A DNA stretch of 64,000 nt from Oxalobacteraceae bacterium UBA4003 (GCA_002384815.1 DGBN01000074.1:7687-71686); one strand, 5' to 3'; positions 8,958-17,987 are shown, numbered from the stretch's first letter. Numbers and translations are program-made. The notes: generated by a model from the sequence alone, not told the origin.

Positions 8958-9143
8958 ATGCCAACCATTAACGTTCAATTATTTGAAGGCCGTACCGTCG
9001 AACAAAAGCGTGCTTTCGTCAAGGCCGTTACCGAAGCAACTGTTGCAACGCTCGGTTCCAGCGCTGAATCGGTCGATATCATCATTGAAGATGTGAAGCG
9101 CGAAAACTGGGCAACCGGTGGCAAGCTGTGGTCCGACGTCTGA
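8958..9143 (+). CDS. 4-oxalocrotonate tautomerase family protein
   Basis: This 61-residue protein has the catalytic proline directly after the initiator methionine (MPTINVQLFEGRT), as in 4-oxalocrotonate tautomerases where Pro1 is the general base. The family motif KRAFVKAVTEATVATLG and the VDIIIEDV strand are present; the tail ENWATGGKLWSDV is typical of the hexameric small tautomerases. An AAGGAA lies just before the start. The physiological substrate is unknown. Confidence 0.93.
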   Translation: MPTINVQLFEGRTVEQKRAFVKAVTEATVATLGSSAESVDIIIEDVKRENWATGGKLWSDV

Positions 9144-9226
9144 TTGGAATAGTCCTCTGTACCAGCCGGAATCACCGGCTGGCACGCATGAACACGCGGA
9201 TATTTTCGGCATCCCGTCAATAAATC

Positions 9227-9637
9227 ATGTACGTCACTGATACGCTCACTATCGACGATAGCGAAATCGATCTCACCGCCATCCGTGCGCAAGGCCCGGG
9301 TGGGCAAAATGTAAACAAGGTAGCGACGGCGATCCATTTGCGTTTCGACATCGCTGCTTCCTCGTTACCGGATTATCTGAAGGAGCGCTTGCTGCTGCTC
9401 AACGATCAACGCATCAGCAAGGATGGCATCGTCGTGATCAAGGCGCAGCAGGGGCGCAGCCAGGAACAAAGCCGCGAAGAGGCGTTGCGCCGATTGCAGG
9501 AATTGATCGTCGGCGTGACCATCGTGCCAAAAGCGCGGCGCGCTACCAAACCGACCTACGGTTCGCAGCGCAAGCGCCTGGATAGCAAGAATGCGCGCGG
9601 GCAAACCAAGGCCATGCGCGGCAAGGTTTCCATCTGA
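9227..9637 (+). CDS. arfB: alternative ribosome-rescue factor ArfB (peptidyl-tRNA hydrolase YaeJ)
   Basis: ArfB releases nascent chains from ribosomes stalled without a stop codon. The 136-residue protein has the catalytic GGQ at residues 25-27 in RAQGPGGQNVNKVATAIHLRFD and the long basic C-terminal tail (KPTYGSQRKRLDSKNARGQTKAMRGKVSI in pieces) that enters the empty mRNA channel. It lacks the codon-recognition domain of RF1/RF2. Length matches E. coli YaeJ (140). Confidence 0.96.
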   Translation: MYVTDTLTIDDSEIDLTAIRAQGPGGQNVNKVATAIHLRFDIAASSLPDYLKERLLLLNDQRISKDGIVVIKAQQGRSQEQSREEALRRLQELIVGVTIVPKARRATKPTYGSQRKRLDSKNARGQTKAMRGKVSI

Positions 9638-9755
9638 GTCGCCATTTGCGCGCACAAAAGCAGTGTTCTCCTATGTGATGTAAGGTACAGATAACGCTGC
9701 GCTTTCCAGCGATACTTGACTCTTCAATGCGAGGGTGTCGACATCGACAAGCGAT

Positions 9756-10337
9756 ATGAACAAGGCTTTTGTAAAGGAAACAGGCGACGACGAGACTTTG
9801 TCCTCGTTGCCGGAAATGCCGTCGGGTGTACGCAATTACATCACGCTGGCAGGTTATCGGCATTTGCAAAGTGAATTGCAGCGCTTGATGAATGCGGCGC
9901 AGTTTGAAGCTGTTCGCGAGGGAGGTCGTGCGCCGGCCGCCTTGTCGGACATCTCGCCGGAACGCGCAATGCGCGAAATCGAGCAAGGCATCCATTATCT
10001 GCAAGCACGCCTGGAAACGGCGGAGATTGTCGATCCCGGCGTGCATACCGGCGAAGAGAAAATCTTTTTTGGCGCCAACGTTACCTATCAACATGAAAGA
10101 GGCGAACAGCAGAACGTGACCATCGTCGGTCTGGATGAACTTGATCCGGCCAACGGCAGAATCAGCTGGCGGTCGCCGGTGGCGCAAAGCCTGCTGGGTG
10201 CATCGGCAGGCGACGAGGTGATGCTGGAAAGTCCTGCCGGAACGGAGATGTTGAAGGTACTGGCAGTGCAATATCCGGTGCGCAATAGTGAACCGGGCGG
10301 CGCTGCAGCGAGTCTTAATGATAAGAAAATGGAGTAA
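9756..10337 (+). CDS. GreB-like transcription elongation factor paralogue with altered coiled-coil tip
   Basis: This 193-residue protein has Gre architecture: an N-terminal coiled-coil hairpin from GYRHLQSELQ to LETAEIVD and a C-terminal FKBP-like domain (FGANVTYQ...IVGLDELDPANGRISWRSPVAQSLLGASAGDEV). The N-terminal MNKAFVKE is that of Burkholderiales GreB, supporting the ATG at 9756 over a GTG at 9735. The tip is unusual: the canonical D-x-x-E-N motif that coordinates Mg in RNA polymerase is replaced by D65-I-S-P-E69, and the hairpin is about 6 residues shorter than in E. coli GreB. Confidence 0.85.
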   Translation: MNKAFVKETGDDETLSSLPEMPSGVRNYITLAGYRHLQSELQRLMNAAQFEAVREGGRAPAALSDISPERAMREIEQGIHYLQARLETAEIVDPGVHTGEEKIFFGANVTYQHERGEQQNVTIVGLDELDPANGRISWRSPVAQSLLGASAGDEVMLESPAGTEMLKVLAVQYPVRNSEPGGAAASLNDKKME

Positions 10338-10397
10338 TGCTGTTGATATGAGGTGCAGCTCGACCTGCAAACAGAATCAGTCATCAAGGAGTGTCAC

Positions 10398-10754
10398 ATG
10401 GCGCACGATCATTCTTCAAAAACCGAAAAGAAGCCGGCAGTCGAAACGCAAAAACTTGCCCGCGAGTCGCATGAAGAGCACCTGCTGGACAGGGCTCTGG
10501 CGCAGACCTTTCCCGCCAGCGATCCGGTGGCTGAACTGCCGACTGAAACCGTGTCTTCCGAGGAAGCGCAAGCCAAGGAAACCTTGCTGGATATCGGTAT
10601 TGAAATGACCTTTCCTGCCAGTGATCCGGTTTCAGTGGCATCGAGTATCACGCGCATCGAGCATTCGCCGGAGGCCGTCGATGCACATGTCGATCACCAA
10701 AACAGCAATGAAATCGAAGCAACTGAAAAAGCGGCAAAAAAGACCCGCAAATAA
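10398..10754 (+). CDS. small acidic protein with two FPASDP repeats
   Basis: A soluble, probably disordered protein of 118 residues. Two copies of L-L-D-x5-T-F-P-A-S-D-P-V lie 34 residues apart (29-43 and 63-78). Short proteins with a single TFPASDP motif are widespread in Proteobacteria but uncharacterised. The ends are charged (basic KKTRK tail). The start at 10398 is preceded by AAGGAG; the GTG opening at 10353 is not supported. Confidence 0.75.
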   Translation: MAHDHSSKTEKKPAVETQKLARESHEEHLLDRALAQTFPASDPVAELPTETVSSEEAQAKETLLDIGIEMTFPASDPVSVASSITRIEHSPEAVDAHVDHQNSNEIEATEKAAKKTRK

Positions 10755-10961
10755 AAAGCTCAATCAGCAGAATATTGGAGGCATATCGGTGCTGTACATG
10801 CCGCAGTGCTGCCTTCTTGTCGTGCAGCAGACCTGGGACAGGTCTGTTGTCATCTTGTTTCAGTATTAATTGATCCCGGTTAAGATCGGCGAAATCTGCT
10901 GCAACTTTCAGTAAAAATGCCGTTTCACGCGCTACTTCTTTCATGTTAGTATGCGACCGCA

Positions 10962-11044
10962 CGCTAGGGGTCCTGAAGGCAAAAGTCTTCGGGTGAGATA
11001 AAACCCTCCGTACCTGACCTGGATAATGCCAGCGTAGGGAAGCG
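10962..11044 (+). promoter_or_regulatory. TPP (THI-box) riboswitch
   Basis: The segment matches the thiamine pyrophosphate aptamer: the 5' GGGGT strand, the GGTGAGAT core, ACCCT, then ACCTGACCTGGATAATGCC and AGCGTAGGGA at the 3' side. P1 can close as CGCT (10962-10965) with AGCG (11041-11044). It precedes a TonB-dependent receptor gene by about 75 bases. No clear terminator stem is visible before the start codon, so control may be translational. Confidence 0.95.
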
Positions 11045-11118
11045 CACAAAGTCCACGCACCATCCTCTTTGTTCATTCCTTCGCTCGCGTCCGTTTTTTA
11101 CGATTGATTTGCGACCGA

Positions 11119-13293
11119 ATGAACAACATGATGCCCGCCCCGTCTTTCTCCTATTCCCTGCTAGCCCTTGCAATTGCACAGGCGTTTTCCTTTACGGCAG
11201 CGCAGGCACAAACTTCCGATGATGTATTGCCCGCCGTGACGGTGGTTTCGGACTCGGCGACCAGCGCGGGCGTAGCCGGCATAGGCAGTTTTTCCGACAC
11301 GCCCTTGCGCGAAGTCCCGGCCTCGATCAGCGTCATCACGCATGAGCAGATGCAGGATCGCAGCATCCGTAGTGCCACTGATGCAGTCAAATACGATGCC
11401 AGCGTACAGAACTCCTATAACGCAGTGGGTTTGTCCGACTGGTTTGCCATCAGGGGCTTTGTACTGGATCAGGGTTCCAGCTATCGCAAGGATGGCATGG
11501 TGATTCTTGCGCAATCGATGATCCCGATGGAAAACAAGGAGCGTTTCGAGATTCTTAAAGGAGTCGATGGCTTGCAGGCCGGCGGCGCCTCGGCCGGCGG
11601 TATCCTGAACTATGTCGTCAAACGCCCAACAAACCAGCCATTGCGCTCGGTTACGCTGGAAGTCAGCGAACGCGGCACGCTTTACGGTGCAATCGATCTG
11701 GGTGGCCGTTCGGACGACAAGCGCTTTGGTTATCGCATCAATGCGGCGGCTGCGGATATCAAATCCTATGCGCAGGGTTCCAACGGTGACCGCAAGTTTG
11801 TTTCCGGTGCATTTGACTGGCGTCTTAGTCCGAAAGCCTTGCTGCAAATCGATCTGGATTACCACCACAAGTCGCAACTGACGGTGCCGGGCTTTCAATT
11901 GCTGGGCGGTACCACGATACCCACAGGCGTGAGCGGCAAGACGATGTTGAACAATCAGTCGTGGAGCCTGCCAGTTACCGACGATACCAATAACATGGGT
12001 ATCAAGTTTGAATACGAATTGAACGACAACTGGCGTACCACCTTGCAGGCCAACAAGTTTGAATTGCGGCGCGACGATGCGGTTGCATTGGCGTCAGGTT
12101 GCCCGACGACCTTCATATCATCCGGCTATTGCGCAGACGGGACATTCGGCTTGTACGATCTGCGGCGTGACAATGACAAGCGCACGGTCATGACGACGCA
12201 GGCCATGTTGCAGGGCAAGTTCAATACGGGTGAGTTCAAGCATGATTTGACTCTGGGCGTATCTACACTCAATCGCAGAGATAACTTTGCCGATTATCTT
12301 TTCAATCGAGCTGATGGCGATGGCCTCGGCAGCATCTACTATCCGAAGTTCAACACGATTACCCTTGCTCCTACCAATCCTGTCAGCTTGCGTCGCAAAG
12401 AAGAGGAGCGGTCTATTTTTGCGCAGGACATCCTGTCCTTGAGCGAGCGGCTCAAGTTGCATGCCGGCTTGCGTTATACCCAGATTGAACGCGATCAGTT
12501 CAGGGCCTCGGGCGCCTTGGTTCGCCATACCGACAAAGATTTTGTATTGCCGAGTGTGGCGCTGGTATTCAAGCCGAAAGCAAACTGGTCTGTTTATGGC
12601 TCCTATTCGGAAGGTCTGGAATCCGGCGCGGAAGTACCGTCGCCGCTAAATGATGCCGAGACGGTACTTGATCCGAGTAAATCGAAACAGATCGAGATCG
12701 GTGTAAAGGCGGATTTGTCGGCTGACCTGAGTGTTGCTGCGGCACTGTTCCAGATCAAACGCAACAACGATTACGCGAATTCCTCTTTCGATTATGTCGT
12801 TGCCGGAACGGCCGTGCATCGCGGACTGGAGTTGTCTGCACAAGGCAGGGCTACGCGTAACCTGATGATAGGTGCCAGCATGACGGCGCTGCAGGCGTTT
12901 GCGAAAAATACAGGTGAGCCGCAGATCGAAGGCAAGCGCGTTGGTAATGTGCCGGCCTTCAAGTCCGCTGTCTATATGGATTACACAGTGCCAACCATGC
13001 CGGCGCTCAAGCTCAATGCGACGTGGGTCTATTCAAGTAGCAAGATATTTGCGCCGACACGCGATTTTGCAGCGCCTGACGTAATTGTGCGCAAGGAAGT
13101 TGATGCCTATCATGTACTGAACGTAGGTGCGCAGTACAAAACCAAGGTTTCCAATACAGCGACTACTTTCCGCTTCGGCATTGATAACGTACTCGACAAG
13201 TTTTACTGGGGCGATTCGTCGAATGCGTTTGGTGGCTACCTGATCCCTGGTGCGCCGCGGGTATTTAAATTGTCAGCGCAGTTCGACTTCTAA
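11119..13293 (+). CDS. TonB-dependent outer-membrane receptor, predicted thiamine/precursor uptake
   Basis: A 724-residue outer-membrane transporter. A signal peptide ends near TAAQAQTSDD, the plug domain contains EVPASISVITHEQMQDR, FAIRGFVLDQG, ERFEILKGVDGLQAGGASAGGILNYVVKRP, and the barrel ends in LSAQFDF with terminal phenylalanine. By sequence it sits in the siderophore-receptor group, but the TPP riboswitch upstream points to thiamine, its phosphates or a precursor as cargo. Start ATG 11119; a TTG at 11104 is also open. A strong terminator follows, so it is a single-gene unit. Confidence 0.93.
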   Translation: MNNMMPAPSFSYSLLALAIAQAFSFTAAQAQTSDDVLPAVTVVSDSATSAGVAGIGSFSDTPLREVPASISVITHEQMQDRSIRSATDAVKYDASVQNSYNAVGLSDWFAIRGFVLDQGSSYRKDGMVILAQSMIPMENKERFEILKGVDGLQAGGASAGGILNYVVKRPTNQPLRSVTLEVSERGTLYGAIDLGGRSDDKRFGYRINAAAADIKSYAQGSNGDRKFVSGAFDWRLSPKALLQIDLDYHHKSQLTVPGFQLLGGTTIPTGVSGKTMLNNQSWSLPVTDDTNNMGIKFEYELNDNWRTTLQANKFELRRDDAVALASGCPTTFISSGYCADGTFGLYDLRRDNDKRTVMTTQAMLQGKFNTGEFKHDLTLGVSTLNRRDNFADYLFNRADGDGLGSIYYPKFNTITLAPTNPVSLRRKEEERSIFAQDILSLSERLKLHAGLRYTQIERDQFRASGALVRHTDKDFVLPSVALVFKPKANWSVYGSYSEGLESGAEVPSPLNDAETVLDPSKSKQIEIGVKADLSADLSVAAALFQIKRNNDYANSSFDYVVAGTAVHRGLELSAQGRATRNLMIGASMTALQAFAKNTGEPQIEGKRVGNVPAFKSAVYMDYTVPTMPALKLNATWVYSSSKIFAPTRDFAAPDVIVRKEVDAYHVLNVGAQYKTKVSNTATTFRFGIDNVLDKFYWGDSSNAFGGYLIPGAPRVFKLSAQFDF

Positions 13294-13311
13294 AGATCGA
13301 CTCTTTGAAAT

Positions 13312-13341
13312 AAAAAACGCTGCCTTTGGGCAGCGTTTTTT
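13312..13341 (+). terminator. Rho-independent terminator after the TonB receptor
   Basis: Stem AAAAAACGCTGCC / GGCAGCGTTTTTT around a short TTTG-type loop, 18 bases after the receptor stop codon, with a T tract at the 3' side. Confidence 0.93.
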
Positions 13342-13757
13342 ATTGGCAGGTTCAATTGGTTTCGCGTTGTGCGGGTAAGGTTTCCGGCAACGCAATTCGT
13401 TGCTGCGTATCGCCATCCATTCGCAAACCAAAGCGGGCACTTAATTGCAAGGTGCGTACCGTCGATGAAATGTCCGCTTTCGATCCTGGATTCAGGCGGT
13501 GGGTGCAACAGATTGATGAAACTACCCACCGCCGCCATGTAAATCTGTAAGAGGCATGACAACCCGTTTGCGACACGTTTCAATCCGGGCAAAGTATGTC
13601 GGTCAAACCTTGAATTCATACGTCACAATGAACCGTGTAACGTCGAGAGGATTCAGCCTGTTCAAATAAATTGCGATCGGAGCAAGGCATCGCTTACACT
13701 GCTGGGATGGCATGAAAAGCAAGCATCATTGCGTCTCGAAATAGAGGAAGATTAAGC
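13342..13757. other. gene-poor stretch before the GntR regulator
   Basis: About 415 bases without a gene I can support. Open frames on the minus strand reach about 100 codons but overlap the terminator and have no family resemblance. The last 100 bases should hold the promoter of the GntR gene; no clear motif is seen. Confidence 0.45.
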
Positions 13758-14492
13758 ATGGCGGACGTATCCCGTTCCAATAAAAATAAAATCGTGCAAA
13801 GCACCGAGGAGGGTGAAAGCCAGTCCAAATTCGCGCATCGTATTATTGAAGAAATGATCGTGACCCTAGACTTGCCGCCAGGTAGTCGCATCTCTGAACA
13901 ATCCATCAGTGCGGAGCTGGGCATCGGTCGCACACCAGTGCGCGAGGCCTTGCAGCGTCTTGCTTACGAACGCACGATCAAGATACAGCCGCGCTCGGGA
14001 GCAGTGGTATCGCAAATCGATTTTTCCGAGCATTTCAAGCTGATTGAGTTGCGCAGAGAAATAGAACGCATACTGGTCACTCGTGCTGCACGACTGGCGG
14101 ACCCTATCGCTAGTCGAAAATTTCTCGATTTAGTAAAGCGTTTCAAGAAAGCTGGCAGCAGCAACGATGCGACTCTCTTCATCAGTGCAGATGGTGAGTT
14201 CAATGCCTTGCTCGCACAGACCGCCGACAATGATTATGCGGCGGCAGCAATGGCGCCGTTGCAGGCGCAAACCAGACGGCTCTGGTATTTGCAATATAGG
14301 GAATTCGGGGATGTATCCAAAGTGTCAACGCTGCATGCCGACATCGCAAAGGCTGTTGCGGACAAGAACGAAGAGCAGGCTCGCCGAGCTTCAGATGCGC
14401 TACTTGACTACGTTGAAGATTATACCTATCGGACCATCAAGGTATTGAAAAACACCCCGCCAGAAGTCTGGCGAGGTGCAAGAAACAAGTGA
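13758..14492 (+). CDS. GntR family regulator, FadR/FCD subfamily
   Basis: A 244-residue transcriptional regulator. The N-terminal winged helix carries LPPGSRISEQSISAELGIGRTPVREALQRL, the signature of the family, and the C-terminal helical FCD domain (ELRREIERILVTRAARLA...) binds small carboxylate effectors in characterised members. It is convergent with the permease/hydrolase operon to its right and is the likely regulator of it. A perfect 12-bp dyad upstream of the hydrolase gene is a candidate binding site. Confidence 0.93.
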   Translation: MADVSRSNKNKIVQSTEEGESQSKFAHRIIEEMIVTLDLPPGSRISEQSISAELGIGRTPVREALQRLAYERTIKIQPRSGAVVSQIDFSEHFKLIELRREIERILVTRAARLADPIASRKFLDLVKRFKKAGSSNDATLFISADGEFNALLAQTADNDYAAAAMAPLQAQTRRLWYLQYREFGDVSKVSTLHADIAKAVADKNEEQARRASDALLDYVEDYTYRTIKVLKNTPPEVWRGARNK

Positions 14493-14543
14493 GTTGCAGG
14501 AGGCGATAAAACGACTACAGCCTCCCGCGTTGCACGTGTGAGA

Positions 14544-14720
14544 CTACTGACGCGTACTCATCAGTCGCATGACAGGCGTCACCATCATTCCCAGCGTAAA
14601 TAAGCCAAAGCCTGTGATAAGCAAGCTTTCACGCCCTTCTTGCAGACCGATATACATCAGCGGTACTGCAAGCAACGCTGTCACACCGGCAAAGATCAAC
14701 CAAATCGTTTGTTTTGACAT
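14544..14720 (-). CDS. small membrane protein, 58 residues
   Basis: A short gene directly after the permease gene, 11 bases away. The product begins MSKQTIWLIFAGVTALLAVP and has two hydrophobic segments (about residues 6-25 and 32-50) separated by YIGLQEGRES, ending MRLMSTRQ. AAGGAG precedes the ATG with 6 bases spacing, which supports translation. I do not recognise a family; it could be a permease accessory subunit. Confidence 0.75.
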   Translation of the reverse strand: MSKQTIWLIFAGVTALLAVPLMYIGLQEGRESLLITGFGLFTLGMMVTPVMRLMSTRQ

Positions 14721-14731
14721 GTTGTTTCTCC

Positions 14732-16354
14732 TTATGCGACCAATAATACGACGACGCCGATAATCAGCGACACCATCACAAATAGCGGAATTGTCACGCG
14801 CAGCACCTCGCCCTCACGTCCAAGGATGCCTGCCGTCGTTGTTCCGAGCAGTACATTGCCTGGTGCAACCATATTACCTGCGGCGGCGCCCGCAGTCTGT
14901 GCACCAAGAATGGCAGAGCTCTTCAAACCGGTCGCAGCCGCAGTAGATTCTTGGAAGGTTCCGAAAAGCAGGTTGGATGCAAGATTGGACGTCGTCATCA
15001 GCGAGCCCAATCCACCAACTAGCGGTGCCAAGAAGCCGTAGCCGGTACCAGCTACCGTGGCAACACCTAGAGCAAGCACGTGGACAGCGCCGGATCCGGC
15101 CATGATATTGGACATCGAGATTAACGCAATCACTGCAATTGTAGACGGAATCGCTTTGTCTACAGTGTTGTGGAAAATGCGTCCCACAGCACCCTCGCGC
15201 ATCCGTCCCATGTTTGCGAATGCAAAATAGCCCACTAATGCTGCAGAAAACAGGAACGTACCAGCATGCGTTAAAGGTGTGAAAGAAAGGAAAGTGGCAG
15301 CGCGCTCAAACCCTAATCCAGTGATGGTCGCCGGAAAATCAATCCCGATGGAGAATTGACCCAGAGCCTGCTTTACAGGTGCAATCAACAAAACACCGAA
15401 GGTAATAACTAGCAATGCGTAGTAAGGAATGAACGCCTGATTTAGCGTCATCGATTTACCTTGCAAAGCATCGCCATCCACCAGCGGCGTCGCCTTCGCT
15501 ACGCCACGACCTTCCCGTACCGAATCTTCAAAGATGTGACTGTCGGCTGGTTTGGCGTTTCTATAACGTGGCAAGCGGGCAATCGCAAACAATGCAATAA
15601 ACGCGACGGTAGACGCTACAAATCCGTTGAGCGTATCGTTCCATTGCGACAGCAACAGCGTTAATCCACCTTGCAGGCCAGACATCACGAGAATTGCCGG
15701 CAAGCCATTGCGAATACCGCGCCAGCGGTCATACAACCAGCAAACTAGAAACCCGCCAAGCAGATTCAATACCCAGATGAACGCCGAAGCATAAAGTGCG
15801 GTTTCCATGGCCAGTTCAGGGGTCATGTTTGTCACTTCCTTCAGGCCCAACCATGCTACTGCCAGCGTGCCAAAGGTGTTGTTCCATGCATGACCAATCA
15901 ACGGGATGATGACCGCATATAAAGGTCGTACGCCAATACCAACCAGTAAGGGAGCGCACACTGCAATTGGGACGCCGAATCCCGTCACACCTTGCAGGAA
16001 GGAGGCAAAAGCCCAGCCGAATGCAAGCACCTGAATCAGAGGGTCGGGAAGAATCCGCGTGATCCCCTGACGCAAAGGCTCGAACGCACCACCTTCGTGT
16101 GTTACCTCGTAGATCAGGATGGAGGCCCAGACGACATACAGCACGGTGACTGCGCTCCATGTACCTTTGATGCTCTCATAGCCAATTATCGTTGCGGGCG
16201 TATCGAAGAAGAGCCACGCCATTGCCACAGCCGCCAGCCAGGACAGAGGACCCGCCTCGGCAGCCCCCCATTTACGCCACAGCATCAGTACCAGTAGAAA
16301 CAGCAGCGGTAGAAAGGCAATCAGCCAGTTTGTTGCAGAAACTGTCATATTCAT
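14732..16354 (-). CDS. L-lactate permease (LctP) family transporter
   Basis: A 540-residue inner-membrane transporter with about 13-14 hydrophobic segments. Family motifs include GWAFASFLQGVTGFGVPIAVCAPLL, GHAWNNTFGTLAVAW and, near the C-terminus, GSLMTTSNLASNLLFG and QTAGAAAGNMVAPGNVL. Characterised members import lactate or glycolate by proton symport. It lies 34 bases downstream of a GGT-like hydrolase gene, so the cargo may be that enzyme's substrate or product rather than lactate. Confidence 0.93.
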   Translation of the reverse strand: MNMTVSATNWLIAFLPLLFLLVLMLWRKWGAAEAGPLSWLAAVAMAWLFFDTPATIIGYESIKGTWSAVTVLYVVWASILIYEVTHEGGAFEPLRQGITRILPDPLIQVLAFGWAFASFLQGVTGFGVPIAVCAPLLVGIGVRPLYAVIIPLIGHAWNNTFGTLAVAWLGLKEVTNMTPELAMETALYASAFIWVLNLLGGFLVCWLYDRWRGIRNGLPAILVMSGLQGGLTLLLSQWNDTLNGFVASTVAFIALFAIARLPRYRNAKPADSHIFEDSVREGRGVAKATPLVDGDALQGKSMTLNQAFIPYYALLVITFGVLLIAPVKQALGQFSIGIDFPATITGLGFERAATFLSFTPLTHAGTFLFSAALVGYFAFANMGRMREGAVGRIFHNTVDKAIPSTIAVIALISMSNIMAGSGAVHVLALGVATVAGTGYGFLAPLVGGLGSLMTTSNLASNLLFGTFQESTAAATGLKSSAILGAQTAGAAAGNMVAPGNVLLGTTTAGILGREGEVLRVTIPLFVMVSLIIGVVVLLVA

Positions 16355-16388
16355 GATGTTATCCAGTCAAGTTGGTTGAGGTCGTGCC

Positions 16389-17987
16389 TTACCAGCCAAC
16401 GGCAATGCCTTCGCCGCGCGGATCGGCCGCGCCCGACAACACACCCGTTTGCGGATCAATTTTGATCGCGGCAGCGTGACCCATGAAATCACTCCACGCT
16501 TCCGTGATTTCTACCTGGTGGCCGCGCGCTCGTAATGCGGCAAATACTTCTTCCGAAAAACGGTTTTCCACACGCAAGGCTTGTGTCGCATCTCCCCACG
16601 TGCGGCCATACAGCCAACGCGGATTATCGACAGCAGTTTGTACATCGTGGTTGAAATCAACGTAGCGCGTGACCAGCGCAGTACTGGTTTGTGGCTGGCC
16701 TTCGCCGCCCATCGTGCCATACACCAGTTCCGGCTTGCCATTGCGGAAAAGCATGCCCGGCATCAAGGTATGAAAACAGCGTTTGCCCGGCATCAGCGTA
16801 TTAACGTGATTCTCGTCGAGCGAAAAGAACGACCCACGATTCTGCAGCAGGATGCCGGTTTTGCCGGCAACGAATCCGGAGCCGAACTCGTGATAAAGAC
16901 TCTGGATGACCGATGCCGCATTACCGTGACGATCGACTACCACTGTACAAGTCGTGTCTTGGCCCATTGGCTGCGGCTGATTTTCAATCGTGGTGTCAAA
17001 GCTGATTTGCTTCGCCAGTTCCGCTGCATATTCTTTCGACAGCAGACGGTCGAGCGGGATCTGGCCTGCATCCGGACAAGTCAGATAACGATCTCGATCA
17101 CGGAACGCCAGTTTGGTTGCCTCGACCAGCAAGTGAATGTACGCAGCACGATCGTTTTTCAGCGCCGCCACATCAAACTGCTCGAGAATATTCAGCACCA
17201 TCAAGTGTGCAAAACCCTGGCTATTAGGTGGGTGCTGATAACAGGTGTAACCGCGATAAGTGGTAGAGATCGGCTCGCTCCATGTGCCTGCGTGATCGGT
17301 CAGATCCGAGGATTGCCATTCACCACCTGCGGCGGCTAGTGACGCGATAATTTCGTCACGTACTTCGCCCTCATAAAAACCGGCGCGGCCTTCTCGCGCA
17401 ATTGCTTCCATCACGTTAGCCATCCCGGGAAAGCGCATGATGTCGCCAGCTTCAGGAGGCCGACCGTTCGGCATGAAAACTTCGCTTGTTGTCTTGTAGC
17501 GCCCCAGCACTTGCGCTGTATTGCGCGTAAACATCGCCTGTCCCGCTGATACCGGATAACCGTCGCGTGCATATTTGATTGCCTGCTCCAAACACTTTGC
17601 CATCGATACTTTGCCAAAGCGCTCATGCGCCATACACCATGCATCAACGGTCCCTGGCACGGTTACTGCCGCATGCGGACCACGCTGGGGAATAACCGAC
17701 AATCCCAATTTCTTATACCGTTCGCGTGTGGCGCTTTTTACCGCCCGGCCTGAGCCATTCAAGGCATGAACCTTGTTGTTTTCGGCATCATTAATTAACC
17801 AGAAGGAGTCGCCACCCATCCCGCTCATATGCGGGTAAACGATACCCAAAGTGGCGTTGACAGCAATGGCAGCATCGACGGCGCTACCGCCGTCCTGTAA
17901 AACACGAAGACCTGCAAGCGAAGCAAAATAATGCGGAGAAGCAACCATCCCTTCGGTGGCCATGGCGATTGAACGCGATGTTTTCAT
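16389..17987 (-). CDS. gamma-glutamyltransferase-like Ntn hydrolase
   Basis: A 532-residue proenzyme of the GGT superfamily. The N-terminal part has MVASPHYFASLAGLRVLQDGGSAVDAA (in pieces) and GGDSFWL. Self-cleavage would occur before T345 in GQDTTCTVVVDRHGN, giving the small subunit with the catalytic N-terminal threonine. No signal peptide is seen, unlike secreted glutathione hydrolases. Length and cytoplasmic location fit the HpxW/YwrD-like branch, which includes oxamate amidohydrolase. First gene of an operon with the permease and the 58-residue protein. Confidence 0.92.
   Translation of the reverse strand: MKTSRSIAMATEGMVASPHYFASLAGLRVLQDGGSAVDAAIAVNATLGIVYPHMSGMGGDSFWLINDAENNKVHALNGSGRAVKSATRERYKKLGLSVIPQRGPHAAVTVPGTVDAWCMAHERFGKVSMAKCLEQAIKYARDGYPVSAGQAMFTRNTAQVLGRYKTTSEVFMPNGRPPEAGDIMRFPGMANVMEAIAREGRAGFYEGEVRDEIIASLAAAGGEWQSSDLTDHAGTWSEPISTTYRGYTCYQHPPNSQGFAHLMVLNILEQFDVAALKNDRAAYIHLLVEATKLAFRDRDRYLTCPDAGQIPLDRLLSKEYAAELAKQISFDTTIENQPQPMGQDTTCTVVVDRHGNAASVIQSLYHEFGSGFVAGKTGILLQNRGSFFSLDENHVNTLMPGKRCFHTLMPGMLFRNGKPELVYGTMGGEGQPQTSTALVTRYVDFNHDVQTAVDNPRWLYGRTWGDATQALRVENRFSEEVFAALRARGHQVEITEAWSDFMGHAAAIKIDPQTGVLSGAADPRGEGIAVGW

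Noticed and set aside
13290..13619. 109-codon minus-strand open frame after the TonB receptor
   Set aside because: It overlaps the terminator and the receptor stop, with no ribosome-binding site or recognisable domain.
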